This document shows, piece after piece, positions 47,080 to 58,604 of a stretch of DNA of 64,000 bases. How positions within the stretch are numbered: position 1 is the stretch's first letter; each line of letters begins with the position of its first letter. The DNA is from Siphlonurus alternatus (Eukaryota; Arthropoda; Insecta; Ephemeroptera; Siphlonuridae), in contig OX463778.1 of NCBI GenBank assembly GCA_949825025.1, positions 53,880,364-53,944,363 of the forward strand, given 5' to 3'. The position numbers and the translations under genes are program-made. Under the pieces are notes generated by a model. The model was not told the DNA's origin, searched no databases, and was given only the letters and a program-made list of their open reading frames with translations.

Positions 47080-47340
47080 GTGCGTGCAGTGTGTGTGTCT
47101 AGTGTTTTGTTGACGAGCATCAACACAACGGCCACCCTAACGGATTTTCACGAGGACGAGGATATTAACAATCAAAACATTAATTGTTGGTCACCAGATA
47201 CCCCATCTGAAGATTTTGAGTGTTATAACAGTGAAGAAGATTATAGCAGTGATTCAAATAATAAATTTTTTGGTGAAACTTGCACTATCAACAGTTCTAG
47301 TACATCAGTATGCAATTTACTAAGTGTCAATCCTATCACG
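47044..47340 (+). other. In-frame open leader of C/EBP without ATG
   Basis: From just after the TAG at 47,041-47,043 to the first in-frame ATG at 47,341 there are 99 codons without a stop. The second half reads like an acidic activation region (DFHEDEDINNQ, NCWSPDTPSEDFECYNSEED). It may be an N-terminal extension started at a non-AUG codon, or the 3' part of a coding exon joined to an undetected upstream exon, or simply an open 5' UTR. Confidence 0.45.
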
Positions 47341-47366
47341 ATGATGGACACTGCTGTTATGTATGA
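47310..47366 (+). promoter_or_regulatory. Upstream ORF overlapping the C/EBP start codon
   Basis: ATGCAATTTACT opens an 18-codon frame (+1 to the main frame) ending at TGA 47,364-47,366, past the main ATG at 47,341. It is the first ATG after the predicted start site and has A at -3. Such a uORF should lower use of the main ATG unless it is skipped by leaky scanning. Confidence 0.55.
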
Positions 47367-47745
47367 TACTGTAGATAAAAAACTGTCAGGTCCAGGAAGT
47401 GTGGGAAGTGTTTTAGTGAACGGTGGAAGCGCTCTCAAGCTGGCTGCGTTGAAACAACACCAACAGCAACAGCTGTTGCACCAAAACTATCAAGGTGGAC
47501 AACAACCACAACAACAGGTTCAGCATTGTGGGGGAGACTTGACTGAAATTGGTGCGCAAGAAATCTCCCTAGAGTTACAAAATTTAATTGACGACAGTCA
47601 GTTTAGTGAAGGACTATTTTCTGAAATATTATCTGGACACACCAAATTACCTGGTTTGTTATCAAAAGTCACATCTGATTATCAACAGCATCATTTACGT
47701 AATAACAATAATAACAATACTACAAATTTAAATAATAACCACCAT

Positions 47746-47780
<35 letters not shown>

Positions 47781-48621
47781 CGTGGTTCCTGCTCATTCTC
47801 CACCAAGCAGCACCAATTCAGCGTGTTCATCCCCCGCATCGCCACCACCAAATTCAAACCCTGGTCTCTCATCATACAACCCCCGAACTGCGTTAGCGTA
47901 CATGCCCCAACCTGTTCATTCAGGGGTCGCATATAACAACAACACAACAGAGAACAGTTCGGGGGGGCCGGCCATCAAAGAAGAACCAGTTGATCCTCAG
48001 GAGTTCAGACCCTGTCCCGGTGGGGGTGGAATTCCGTACGCGTCACCCCCGATCGGAGGTGGCTACTCCCCAAATGGATTACCATCGTATCACGGTGACG
48101 GGGGTGGTGGGAGCAGTTGCAGTAACTCGAGCATGAGCAGTAACAGTAACGGTCCTATCTTCACCACCCTGACTCCAAGTACTTTACCTGGGGGTGACCC
48201 CCACCTTCACCTCCATCAGTCTACGTCACCTGGCCTCAACCTTAAGGCCCTGTCTCACAAGTCAATGCGAAAACATAGTGGAGGAAGCAGTATATCAGGT
48301 AGTATCAACGGCAGTAACAAACACGTTGATAAATCGAGTGATGAGTACCGGAGGCGCCGTGAGAGAAACAACATTGCAGTACGTAAATCTCGTGAAAAGG
48401 CAAAGTTACGTTCACGAGAAACAGAAGAAAAGGTGAAGTTATTAGTTAGAGAAAATGAACGACTACAAAAACGTATTGAATTATTAAGTGAAGAGTTAAA
48501 TGTATTACGTTCATTGTTCTCCAACGTTGGTGTTTTGCCTGAGCAACTGCACCGAGAGATCGACAAGCATCTTCAGAGTATTCAGCAACAACACCAGAGT
48601 CTGGGGGGTGGACTAGGCTGA
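47341..48621 (+). CDS. slbo: C/EBP bZIP transcription factor (slbo type), intronless, 426 aa
   Basis: CCAAT/enhancer-binding protein that dimerises on ATTGCGCAAT-like sites; the fly orthologue slbo controls border-cell migration and others act in fat-body and immune programmes. The C-terminal bZIP covers residues about 336-400: EYRRRRERNNIAVRKSREKA basic region with the C/EBP signature N..AVRKSR, then a leucine zipper (LLVRENERLQKRIELLSEEL). Two N-terminal blocks shared with slbo are visible: AQEISLELQNLIDD and ALAYMPQPVHS, followed by IKEEPVDP, a sumoylation-type KxE motif. Gln/His and Asn runs lie between. Only two or three ATGs cluster at the start (47,341, 47,344, 47,359); the next in-frame ATG is M188 in ALAYMPQ, which would give a shorter bZIP-containing form. 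A single exon is usual for C/EBP genes. Confidence 0.95.
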
Positions 48622-50444
48622 ACCGTCTCGTACACGTGCAGTTAAAAATGCCTCAGGGGAATCATATAGGAAGTGGCTGTGTGAATCAGACCTAGGGGTC
48701 AGACTACATTTGTTCTTCATTATTAATTAATATTATTGTTGTTGTGAATTTTTAATTAAGATTTAAATTTAAGAAATATAAAAAAATATTAAAAAAAAAA
48801 TTAATTATAGACAGGCACAATCGAACCAAATCGTAGTAGTTGGACAATTTATTTTTTAAATTTAAAAAAAAAAATGTATATTATAAATATTAAACTAGTT
48901 TTGTTTGTGTTTAGATATTAATGGTGTTAATATACAGTACAAGAAAGTTTTTTTTTTTAATTAATATTAAGTGTGTATCTGCAGAGATGTTTCTTAATTA
49001 ACTCTGTCATTTTTATATTAATATTATATTATTATATAATGAATCCCTCCCTCATGTGAAACTAAATTTAAAACAATAATTCCGGTCCAAAATTTATAAA
49101 AATATACATTGTGATCAAATTAGTGATCATATTTTTATTATAAAAATAATTCATATATTTTTTAAATAATTATGATTGAGAAAAAAAAAAAAAGAAATCA
49201 AAAAAATTGGTGACAAAAAAAATAATTAATATAATTTTGATGATAAAAATTTAATAATTAAAATACATGTTTGAGGATTAATTTTTAAATATAGTGTCAG
49301 ACTTACTAAATCTTGTGTAATTAAAATATGTTTATTGCGAAATATTAAGAGCACCGAGCCCTGTTTTTATGTAATTGTACAGTTTTTTTTTAACAGAAAT
49401 GCAAATCAGCATAATTAACTTAATATAATCCTTCAGGAATTTTTCCTTGTGGATAATTTACAGACCTCATCATGATGTGCCCTTTTCTTGATCTGATTTG
49501 CATTGAAGTCAGTGCAAAATCTCAAAAACAACATGTAAATTTGATAATATTGTATGCACATATATATTCTATAATAATATTTGTCTTCTTTTGTGAACAC
49601 ACCTGTATTTATGACAAAATTTTGACTATTTATTTCTAACTCCGTGGTGAGTGTGTTGAATCAAGTGCACAAATATATTTTGATACAAAAAATATTCTCA
49701 TTTTTTATTGAAATTATCACTAACCCTGTTTCTTAGAATTGAACAGTTTTTTTTCCTTGTTGGTTTCTTAGAATTTAAGAAACCAGTATAGTTCAATCAA
49801 GTAGGAGATAAAAATAATATATAAATTATGAATTCTTGAATTTGCAATTTTTTTTAAGTGTAATTTAGTGCAGATCAAGTATAGAACTAGACTATAAAAA
49901 TTCAAATTTCTAATAAAATTAATAATATTAAAAAAAATCAAGTTCTTTCATTAAAAAAAAAAAAAAAAAAAAGTTCAACAAGATGGCAGAAAAAATCACA
50001 AGGACATTTCCCTATTTCTAACATGGACAAAATTTTTCAGTAATGATTCACTTTTTTAAATATTTTGACTGGCGCCAAATAGACTAAAGAATTCTAGGCA
50101 GGAAGCTAGCTGGAATGACAATAAACATTTTAATTATCTCATATAACATTAGATTAAATCTTTTGAGATGAACATAGTAAACAAAGATATTATGATATAA
50201 TTATTATTAAATAACATTTCTTATTTTAGAGTGTTATGCAGTATAGTGCAGCGGCTGGGAGGCGAGGTTTAAGTGAGAGGGAAAGTGTGTCAACGGCGGC
50301 TCCCGGGAAGCCAGAAGGAACGTGGGGCCCTCATGGCTCTCTCAGCATAGCTCTCTCATGGCAGAGACCGCTCACTCTCACTGCATGCACTTTCCAAGCG
50401 AGCCGCCAACTGGTCACCATGTTCTCCAAGCGATTTGGTGCTCA
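48622..50444. other. C/EBP 3' region, AT-rich
   Basis: Likely 3' UTR in its first part, then AT-rich spacer with A-runs. A GC-richer patch at 50,225-50,440 shows an open frame but no splice or homology support. I see no second gene. Confidence 0.4.
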
Positions 50445-50646
50445 CTACAGTCAAATCGACATAATATTCCCTCCGGAAGTAGCCGGAAGTGTGATGTTTT
50501 TATTTATATTTCAGCGTTACAATTTCAAACATAGGTCGGTACTTTAACCAGACAGAAGTTTCAAAACTGAATTACAAACAGAACAACTGCAAACTTCACA
50601 CTTCCGGCTACTTCCGGAAGGAATATCAAATTAATTTGAGTGTAGT
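50445..50646. mobile_element. MITE with TACAGTCAAAT termini, copy 2
   Basis: Ends CTACAGTCAAAT and ATTTGAGTGTAG are inverted copies, and CTCCGGAAGTAGCCGGAAGT faces ACTTCCGGCTACTTCCGGA inside. Same family as 28,966-29,170. Confidence 0.85.
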
Positions 50647-52640
50647 CGCAAGTCTAAACTCAATTTTAAAGTAAATAATTTTGTGTACCTGTGGGTACTT
50701 AATTCAATGTTGTATGATGAAAAGTTAAATCAAATAAACAAAATAGTATTTTAACATTGGAAATTATTTGAAAAACAACATTAAAGTATTTATGTAAAAT
50801 TTGATAAACAAATAACCAATTAATATAATTATATATTTTAAATTTTAATAGATATAATGCTAATTTATTTTTCTTGTTAAAAATGTCGTAGGTGGAAATA
50901 TATTTTACCTAATTATTTTACTAATTATTAAATATTTCTACTGAGTAGTAACACAATTTGCAGTCAGAGGTATTAAATTATTTAGAAAATCTCCCCCCCC
51001 CTAACAATTCATGATTTTACCGCTTATATATCCCAGGAAGTTAATTTACATGACAATTAATTCATAATTAAGTTTGACTTCCTATAATCTTGCTAGAGTT
51101 TAACTGTAGCATCTAAATTAATTACTGCAAAGTCGATTGTGCATTTAACAGAGTACCACTTCACGGTAGTATTATATCAGCTGTTTGAGTTATCTGAGAG
51201 ATAGAATGCCGGCCATAAAATGCATCGTGCAGAGCAATTAACATATGTTCGCGCCCGTTGCTTCTAGTGCCAATACGTTTTATTTACTACGATGTATCGG
51301 AAGTATATGCAAATGTATCTGATCGATGTATATGTAGTTCTTGTTTTTATACAAGCAGATAATTATTATATAAACCAGTTTACTATATAATAGGAAGTGA
51401 GGGAATTCTGTCGGTGTTTCTATAGTAAAACAATGAAAATCTATGTATAATAAATCTCTAATAAATTAATATGTAGTGTGAAAATTTCGTATGATATATA
51501 TTAATGCAAAACATCATATATAGAGTTAGAAAATTTACATATGAATATATGAAACCGTATTATAGCTACATACTTACGCATAATTATAATAATATTATAA
51601 TTTCAATCAATTTCATATATTTTTTTAATGTGAGGCCTGCAGTTATTAAATATACTCAATAGATTCATGAGCCTAAAATCAGATGAGCCACCATAATATA
51701 CAGGGAACATATTTTAGGAAAATCTTTCTCCCGACTCTCATTCCATTGTATATGGTGTTTATATTCAATGAAACTATTCAATATAATACGATAACTCTGT
51801 ATAAAAAAATTAAGTATACATGGCATGAGTTAATATATAGTCTTGATTTCCTATATATTAAATTATACCTGTTAAATAATAAATAGTAACATATAAAAAA
51901 GATGAAAGTATATATGTGGAGTATATATTATATAAAGTGCATATAAGAATTCTACATACGTGTTTTTATTTATTATACATATGAAGGTTACATAATAGAA
52001 AGTTAGATGTGATAATCCGATGCGGTGGTTATGGCAAGGAATGTTATAGCGGGTGCACGGTGCAGCACCGCCATGAGTATCGGGTTTGCAATACCACCTG
52101 ACTTGACTGCATGTTTACCTTTGGCACTGTCTCTCGAAAGAAACTCATCTCCAAACAAAGTCGAGACAAGAATTGTGGGATTCTGTCTCAGAGTGGGAAA
52201 ATATAAAAAAAAATGTCACTATGATTATGAAAAATAATATTAAAATTATAATACACTATAATGTCCTTTTTTTACTTGTCTGCTTTCATTTCCTATTTGC
52301 ATTAGCCTTTATTAAAGCAAATGAAAATTGCAGTAAGAAGAATTGAATTACTTTGTGTCTTTTTTTTTTTTATACACCTAAGTGCAAGTTAAGTGCAAGT
52401 TAAAAAATACGTTTCATAGAAAAAAAAATTATAAAAAGTGGATAAAAATGTCTGGTTCACATGCAAATATTTTCCAAATGAAAGAGAAATTAAAATCTTG
52501 TTCTTTTTTTAAAGACAACGTCAATTTTCTTCAACTCCCATATGAATATATTATAGAATAATTTTTGGCAAGGTTTGTAGTTTTGAAATTTGCAGTCGTT
52601 TATATAAGAAAAGACTTTGCATTTTAGCTGGGGCTATAAT
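50647..52640. other. AT-rich intergenic sequence, nothing assigned
   Basis: No exon-like segment. A 71-codon open frame at 52,025-52,237 has neither a family resemblance nor splice context. Confidence 0.4.
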
Positions 52641-52847
52641 CAGCGATTTTCAAACTATGGGACGCGTCCCAAATTTGGGACAGTGAGATTTTTCATCTGG
52701 GACTTCATAAAATTCGGGTAATGGCGACCAAGGCTATATGGTTAATAAGGTAGGGAAATAGGAAAGCAGTGCTGGGGAAAAAAATGGGACATCATCTTTG
52801 GATTGAATGTTATCTGGGACTTGGGTCAAAAAGTTTGAAAACCGCTG
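52641..52847. mobile_element. Small hAT-like MITE
   Basis: Left end CAGCGATTTTCAAACTATGG and right end AAAGTTTGAAAACCGCTG are inverted copies; this CAG..TTTTCAAACT end is common among hAT elements. Flanks GCTATAAT and AGCTATAT are similar but not a clean 8-bp duplication. Repeated TGGGAC motifs lie inside. Confidence 0.75.
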
Positions 52848-52989
52848 AGCTATATATTATACTACAAGTTCCACCCTTCTCCAAAATAATGTCATTTAGC
52901 ATTTATGTACTCAACTCTTTTTTGAAAATAATTTGAGAATATTCGTTTTTTGTAATTTTTGTATATACTCTCATGTCATCTCTTCGTAA

Positions 52990-53129
52990 GCCGGTATTAC
53001 ATGATACAATTTTTTTAATTATTGTATTATATATTGTAAACAATTTTTCCTTGGAAGAAAACTTGTTCTCCATTTGTTTGTATAGAGAGGAAAAAGTGCA
53101 TCTAAAATTGTATCGTGTAATATAAACCT
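52990..53129. mobile_element. Small fold-back element, GCCGGTAT family, copy 2
   Basis: GCCGGTATTACATGATACAA on the left and TTGTATCGTGTAATATAAAC on the right pair. The centre CTCCATTTGTTTGTATAGAG matches copy 1 at 28,588. Confidence 0.75.
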
Positions 53130-55636
53130 TTAAACCGAAAATTTTGTTCTTGAATCTCCCATCCTAATTTATTTTTTAGTTTCTCTGCATGGATGGAAGC
53201 CCTACAATATTCCCATATAATATATTTTTAAAATTTGAGTTAAAAATATTGTATTTACATAATTTGAGATATATAAAGTTCTGGAGAATATAACAATTTC
53301 AGATGGTTAGTAAAGATTATTTATTAAAAAACGTGGTGTTCGCCAGGTAAAAGTTCGGACAATAGGCAGGTTAGCTGGGTTAACCGAAGGTGCAGCAGCG
53401 CTGATTTCTAGCTGAACGCATGGTGGCCTCATTTCGAGTAGCAGCTAGGAGGTTTCACTTTCTGTCGCGCGTAGGAGGGGAACTCCAAAATTATTTACGT
53501 GGGGGAAACGGAAAGGAAGAGTGATTCTTATAGAGTGGGAGTTTTAACAATAATTTCACTGTCACCCCCACTTTATATAACCCATTTCTCGGATGTGCAG
53601 TGCCCATCGATTCTGTAGTGTCAAAAATTAACCTGCTGGCCAGCAGTATTTTCGATTTGTGATGATGATGGATTGTGCGGAAGTGTTTGTGGGTCTAGTT
53701 TCTATTTCTCTGATGGAGAAAGGAGAAATTTATTCTATTTTTATTAATAGCACACACACAATAATAAATTTTGTTAAATTCCACAATATATCTCCTTCTT
53801 TGTTTTCTTAAAAATATATGTTTTAATTGCTAAGTATTTTATAATTGGAATATTATCAAAAATCAAAGTAAATAAAGATAAAAATAAAATAATTAATGTA
53901 CAGTATACAGTAATTAAATAATATTATTAATATATTATTATTTTTTTTTAATTTTATTATTTTCAAATCTAGATTATTATATATCTCATAACAAAGATAA
54001 AATAAAAAATGTTAATAACACTAAATTTATTAAAATTAATTACACATTATAACATTTTTTGTAGGAAAATAATATGGAAAGTGCAAGTTAGAGAGAAATG
54101 TTCATTCGCGCGGCATTTTTTGTGACGCGGAAGTGGGCCAACTAAATTCGTGCAGCCCAACAATGCAGTAGTCACGTGATCCAGTCACGCTGTTACATCA
54201 TTGTTGTTGGCGTGACGTTCCCATTGTTGTTATTTAACAGAATATTATCTAATAACCACTTCAGACATATTTTGCGTGTATCATGATTAATATTTTCAAA
54301 TATTTTCTGCATATTATTAGTATATAATTAATATTTTCAAATATTTTTTCTGCATATTATTATACAAAGGCGTGCTTTTCCCTGAGAAGTTCTATAGAAA
54401 ATTCCAACGCGTTGACCAAAGTTATGACGGCTTTACTCTGAAGATTATAAGCGCCTCTGAGTTATGTTGGAGGGATCTTCATGCAAAGAGATTGCTTAGA
54501 CTGTAGGAGTTAGAGCCTTATAACCAAAAGTCGTAAACTTTATCTGCACCACAAGAAGATCAACAAACGAAATATTATTTAATAAAAATGTATTATAATA
54601 TTCTAAATATTCATAAAGATAACCAGGGTCATCATTAACCATGGTTATAAGGTATAAATGAACTCGGTTAGTCATGTGAACGCTGATTGTATTTCTGCCA
54701 ATATAGCGCTCTGCGTGTATGTATATTAAAATGACCATGATCATTTCTAAAATATTTTATTTGCAAAATTTAGATTGCTGGAATAAAGGAAATATAAACA
54801 AACAAACAAACAAACAAACAAATAATACACACAACAGACGGTATAATTTTTTTTTCTGCTATAGCATACAATTTTTCATTACAAGAAAATTTCATCTCCA
54901 CACAGTAATATATGGGAGTTTTCTTATAAGAAAAAGTTGTAACAAATTTAGAAAATTGCGTCATCCCAAGCTAATGCGAAGAAGATAAAATGCGGAGGAA
55001 AGATCCTCTCGCAGTTTATGACGGTGAATTATTGACAAGTCAGGTCTAGCGTCGTCCTGCAGTGATAATTTGTGCCAGGGTCGCACTTCCCTACCTTCTC
55101 AGAATATCGGAGGTAAGCTCGAGCGAGAAATTGCGACCGTCTGATTTGTAGCAAAATATGCGTGGTTTAATTATCTGGGGATATTTATTGGAAAATGTAT
55201 CTCTAAATTAAAGTCATATTTTAGTTACATCAACATCGTTAAATTATATATTTGCTACGTTTTTAAAATTGTAATTATAATTAAATACATTTTTTTTTTT
55301 TTTTTGCATTCTAATTGGATTTCAAATTTGTGCATGATGTGTCCCGATGGTTGATTAAAAATGCAGTATTATTTATTGACCAGTCGTATGAAACTTAACA
55401 GCTAATATATTTTTTTAAAGAGAAACAGTTTTAAATAGCATGATATAAAAAAGACAGCTAATTAAATTGAGTCAAATAATGATAATAATATAAAATTGCC
55501 TCTTCCTAGAATCCTTCAAAACGTCTTCTTTTGACACAGATGAGTTATAAGATATATTATTATGTTTAAATATAAAAAAAATTACAGTAGACATATAAAG
55601 ATGCGGGCTTACATAATTTATTTGCATTATTACATA
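53130..55636. other. Intergenic sequence with one further fold-back copy
   Basis: Contains a decayed GCCGGTAT-family stem at 54,864-54,945 (CATACAATTTTTCATTACAA facing AAGAAAAAGTTGTAAC) and a CAAA repeat at 54,800-54,822. At 55,000-55,091 a less AT-rich stretch ends in a good donor (ATCGGAG/gtaagc) and might be a first exon, but nothing downstream supports it. Confidence 0.45.
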
Positions 55637-55982
55637 CACTGAAAAAACACTTGACAGTTTTCCTGCTAAATTTAGCTGTTTTACGCGTTTGTATTTGTAC
55701 CCATAAAAAAATTTGTTAAATTCAACAGAGTTGCTGTTTTAGATTTCTACAACCTCAGAACTGTAGAATTTTAGGCGTTAGATGTGTAGAATTCGGTGTA
55801 GCAGTGTATGAATGTTAAAAACGACAGAGTTTGCGATGTAAGATTTATAGGTTCTATCTTTTTAATTTTAACATTTCTACTCTTTTAATTTCTACAGTTT
55901 ATTCCTTGATTCTACTAACGTATCTACTTCCTTATATTCTACAACTTTACTCTGTTAAATATACAATGTTCTAGAAGCTGGT

Positions 55983-56130
55983 AATAGATGATGCAATTTA
56001 TCTATTTATTGCATACAGTTTTTCTTTATACAAGAAAACGTAAGTTCCATTTCGTACAAGTGAACTTAAAGTTTTCTTGTAAAGAAAAACTATATGCATT
56101 AAATAGATCAATTGCATCAACATGTAATAC
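55983..56130. mobile_element. Small fold-back element, GCCGGTAT-related, copy 4
   Basis: GATGCAATTTATCTATTTAT and its mirror AAATAGATCAATTGCATC enclose TTTTTCTTTATACAAGAAAA and TTTTCTTGTAAAGAAAAA. It shares the inner stem with the copies at 28,588, 52,990 and 54,864, but the outer ends differ. Confidence 0.65.
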
Positions 56131-56861
56131 ACCATCTTCTATATTATCAAAACATTCCATAATAAAATATTACAAGTTTCATAAGCAATGACAACATTAT
56201 AATTAAATAATGATTAGGGAGCAAACAAATCCTAAATAAAGATTTAAAGTGGTTATAAGGGTTCAATTAAAAAAAAAAATAGTGATTTATTTATAGAGTA
56301 AATATTTAATTAAAAAATCCAAACATTATATTGTACAATATTAGATGGCTTTATTTGTATTATACATTAAAAACGTTATAAATTTTGTGAATGAGGTGAA
56401 GATGGAAATTTGTCACACTTGAACTCTATTTTTACACTATTATACTCAACAACTGACGTAAAGGAGCATCATCTTGAGGGTCAATTCTGGGTTTCCTTTC
56501 CATCTTGGTAGTTTGAATGGTCGTTCGGGGAAGTGGTGGTGGCACAAGGGCGGTTGTAATCTGGACTGCATTCGCGAGACGTTCTGTCTGATGCATAATC
56601 CCCACATGGACGTCAACTAGAAATGCACAGGTCTTGCATTAGTATTATTGCAAATTTATTGCAAGTAAACCTTCAACTTACCAAAAAATTTGCACGTGTA
56701 GCGTTATGGCCCTCATCGCTCCTCAACGGTTCAAATATCGTCGGCCATGTGAAAATGCCTCGAAAATACCCCGGCACGCAGTATTGCTGGCCGCCCGTGT
56801 CTTAAAATATTAACACAATTATTAAAACAATGAATGGCATAACATTATAGGAAGTAAAATA

Positions 56862-58057
56862 TTAAAGGGGTACTGAAGGGAACACTTTTTTACTATCATC
56901 TTATCAACAAAAATAAGACAGATTCACTGGTAATAATCATTTTCTTGTTCAGGCCCCCAAATTTGAATTCCAGTGACCAACGGCTAGAAAGTGAAGTTGT
57001 GACGTATCGGTCTGGTCACGCGCGATGTTCAGTAGCAATTTTATGGCGAGATGAGAGCAGATGCGGCGATACCGGATGTTGGCTGTCATTAAAATAAACA
57101 CAAACTTTCAACGTCTATTTGAAATCATCTTTCGTCTTTTTCAACGATTGGGATGAAATCACAATTCAATTCCCTATCTAGCGGTACAAAAATTATTTTT
57201 CTGTGATGATTAGAACAATTTATAGTAAAGTGCAATTGCATGAAAATGCATTGATGCAATTCTCAATCTCAGCTAATATGCATCGCACAAGAATGACATT
57301 TATACTAATCGATTGGAAATTTTATCATCAGTTACGCACTATCATTAAAAATTACGAAAATTAATAATTAACAAAAGTTGATATTTTGTATTTATTAAAT
57401 TTATTTTATTGACACCAGTTAGATTTATGATTTCCGGTGAAGCGCGGCGACTCCGGCGACGGCTACCATCACCATCGCCACTCCAATTTTTTTCCCATAT
57501 TACTACATTCATGGCAATAAAATAAAAATATAAAATTTTATATTTTGTTAATTATCAATTTTCGTAATTTTTAATGATAGTGCGTAACTGATGATAAAAT
57601 TTCCAATCGATTAGTATAAATTTCATTCTTGTGCGATGCATATTAGCTGAGATTGAGAATTGCATCAATGCATTTTCATGCAATTGCACTTTACTATAAA
57701 TTGTTCTAATCATCACAGAAAAATAATTTTTGTACCGCTAGATAGGGAATTGAATTGTGATTTCATCCCAATCGTTGAAAAAAACGAAAGATGATTTCAT
57801 ATAGACGTTGAAAATTTGTGTTTATTTTAATGACAGCCAACATCCGGTATCGCCGCTTCTGCTCTCATCTCGCCATAAAATTGCTACTGGACATCGCGTG
57901 TGACCAGACCGATACGTCACAACTTCACTTTTTAGCCGTTGGTCACTGGAATTCAAATTTGGGGGCCTGAACAAGAAAATGATTATTACCAGTGAATCGG
58001 TCTTATTTTTATTGATAAGATGATATTAGAAAAGTGTTCCCTTCAGCACACCTTTAA
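56862..58057. mobile_element. 1.2-kb fold-back element
   Basis: Arms of about 560 bp are nearly identical inverted copies, from TTAAAGGGGTACTGAAGGG to CCCTTCAGCACACCTTTAA, around a unique GC-rich centre (57,425-57,485). Arm landmarks: GGTATCGCCG/CGGCGATACC, CCAGTGACCAACGGC and its mirror. TTAA at both ends. The centre has no ORF of note. Confidence 0.88.
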
Positions 58058-58604
58058 TTAAACTTACCATTGATGATCCAGAATACATTTCACAGAGCAC
58101 AACAAGAACTGAACTGACGCCTGCAGATTGAAACAGGAAATGACAAAACGTGTCTGCCGCGCAGAAATAACGGTCATTTTATAACGTGGTAAAAAGTTTA
58201 ATTTTTGCAGAGTAGATGTGTTAAAATTAGTGTAACCGTTGAAACTTCAAAATGTTACAAAGTTTCTAACGTTGAATGTATGCTTACACATTGCCGAACT
58301 GTTACTCTGCCTTTTACATATTCTAACATTTAATTTCCAACAATTTCACACGGTTGAAAGTTACACCGTAAAACGTTATTTCATTTTTAACAGAGTAAAT
58401 TGTAACTTTTATGTATTGAAATGTTAAATCTTACCATGCAACTGCGTACATTGATATTTAACAGGGTAGAGACTGTTGATTTTGACAGTCCTCGCATAAC
58501 AGTGTTTGGAACTGTTGAATTTAACACAGAACTAGTTTATATTTAACAGGAATACTGTAGAATTTGTACCAACAGTTCAAAAACTGTCAACTGTTTTTTC
58601 CGTG

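Larger units (their letters stand above)
55637..58604. mobile_element. Candidate 3-kb DNA transposon with CACTG/CACGG inverted ends
   Basis: Left end CACTGAAAAAACACTTGACA at 55,637 and right end, read inward, CACGGAAAAAACAGTTGACA at 58,604, both flanked by TA. Subterminal regions (55,700-55,975 and 58,200-58,560) carry many TTTAACAG/CTGTTAAA motifs. A fold-back is nested at 56,862-58,057 and a small one at 55,983-56,130. Exon-like pieces on the minus strand give no consistent reading frame, so it looks non-autonomous. Confidence 0.55.

Noticed and set aside
50236..50547. 103-codon open frame in a GC-richer patch
   Set aside because: It runs into a MITE (50,445 on), has no family resemblance and no splice context.
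52025..52237. 71-codon open frame
   Set aside because: No recognisable domain, no conserved features; likely chance.
56432..58132. Exon-like minus-strand pieces (58,083-58,132; 56,682-56,800; up to 56,616) with good splice signals
   Set aside because: The only open frame of the middle piece cannot be joined in phase to open frames of the others, and no family resemblance is seen. Possibly a decayed transposase.
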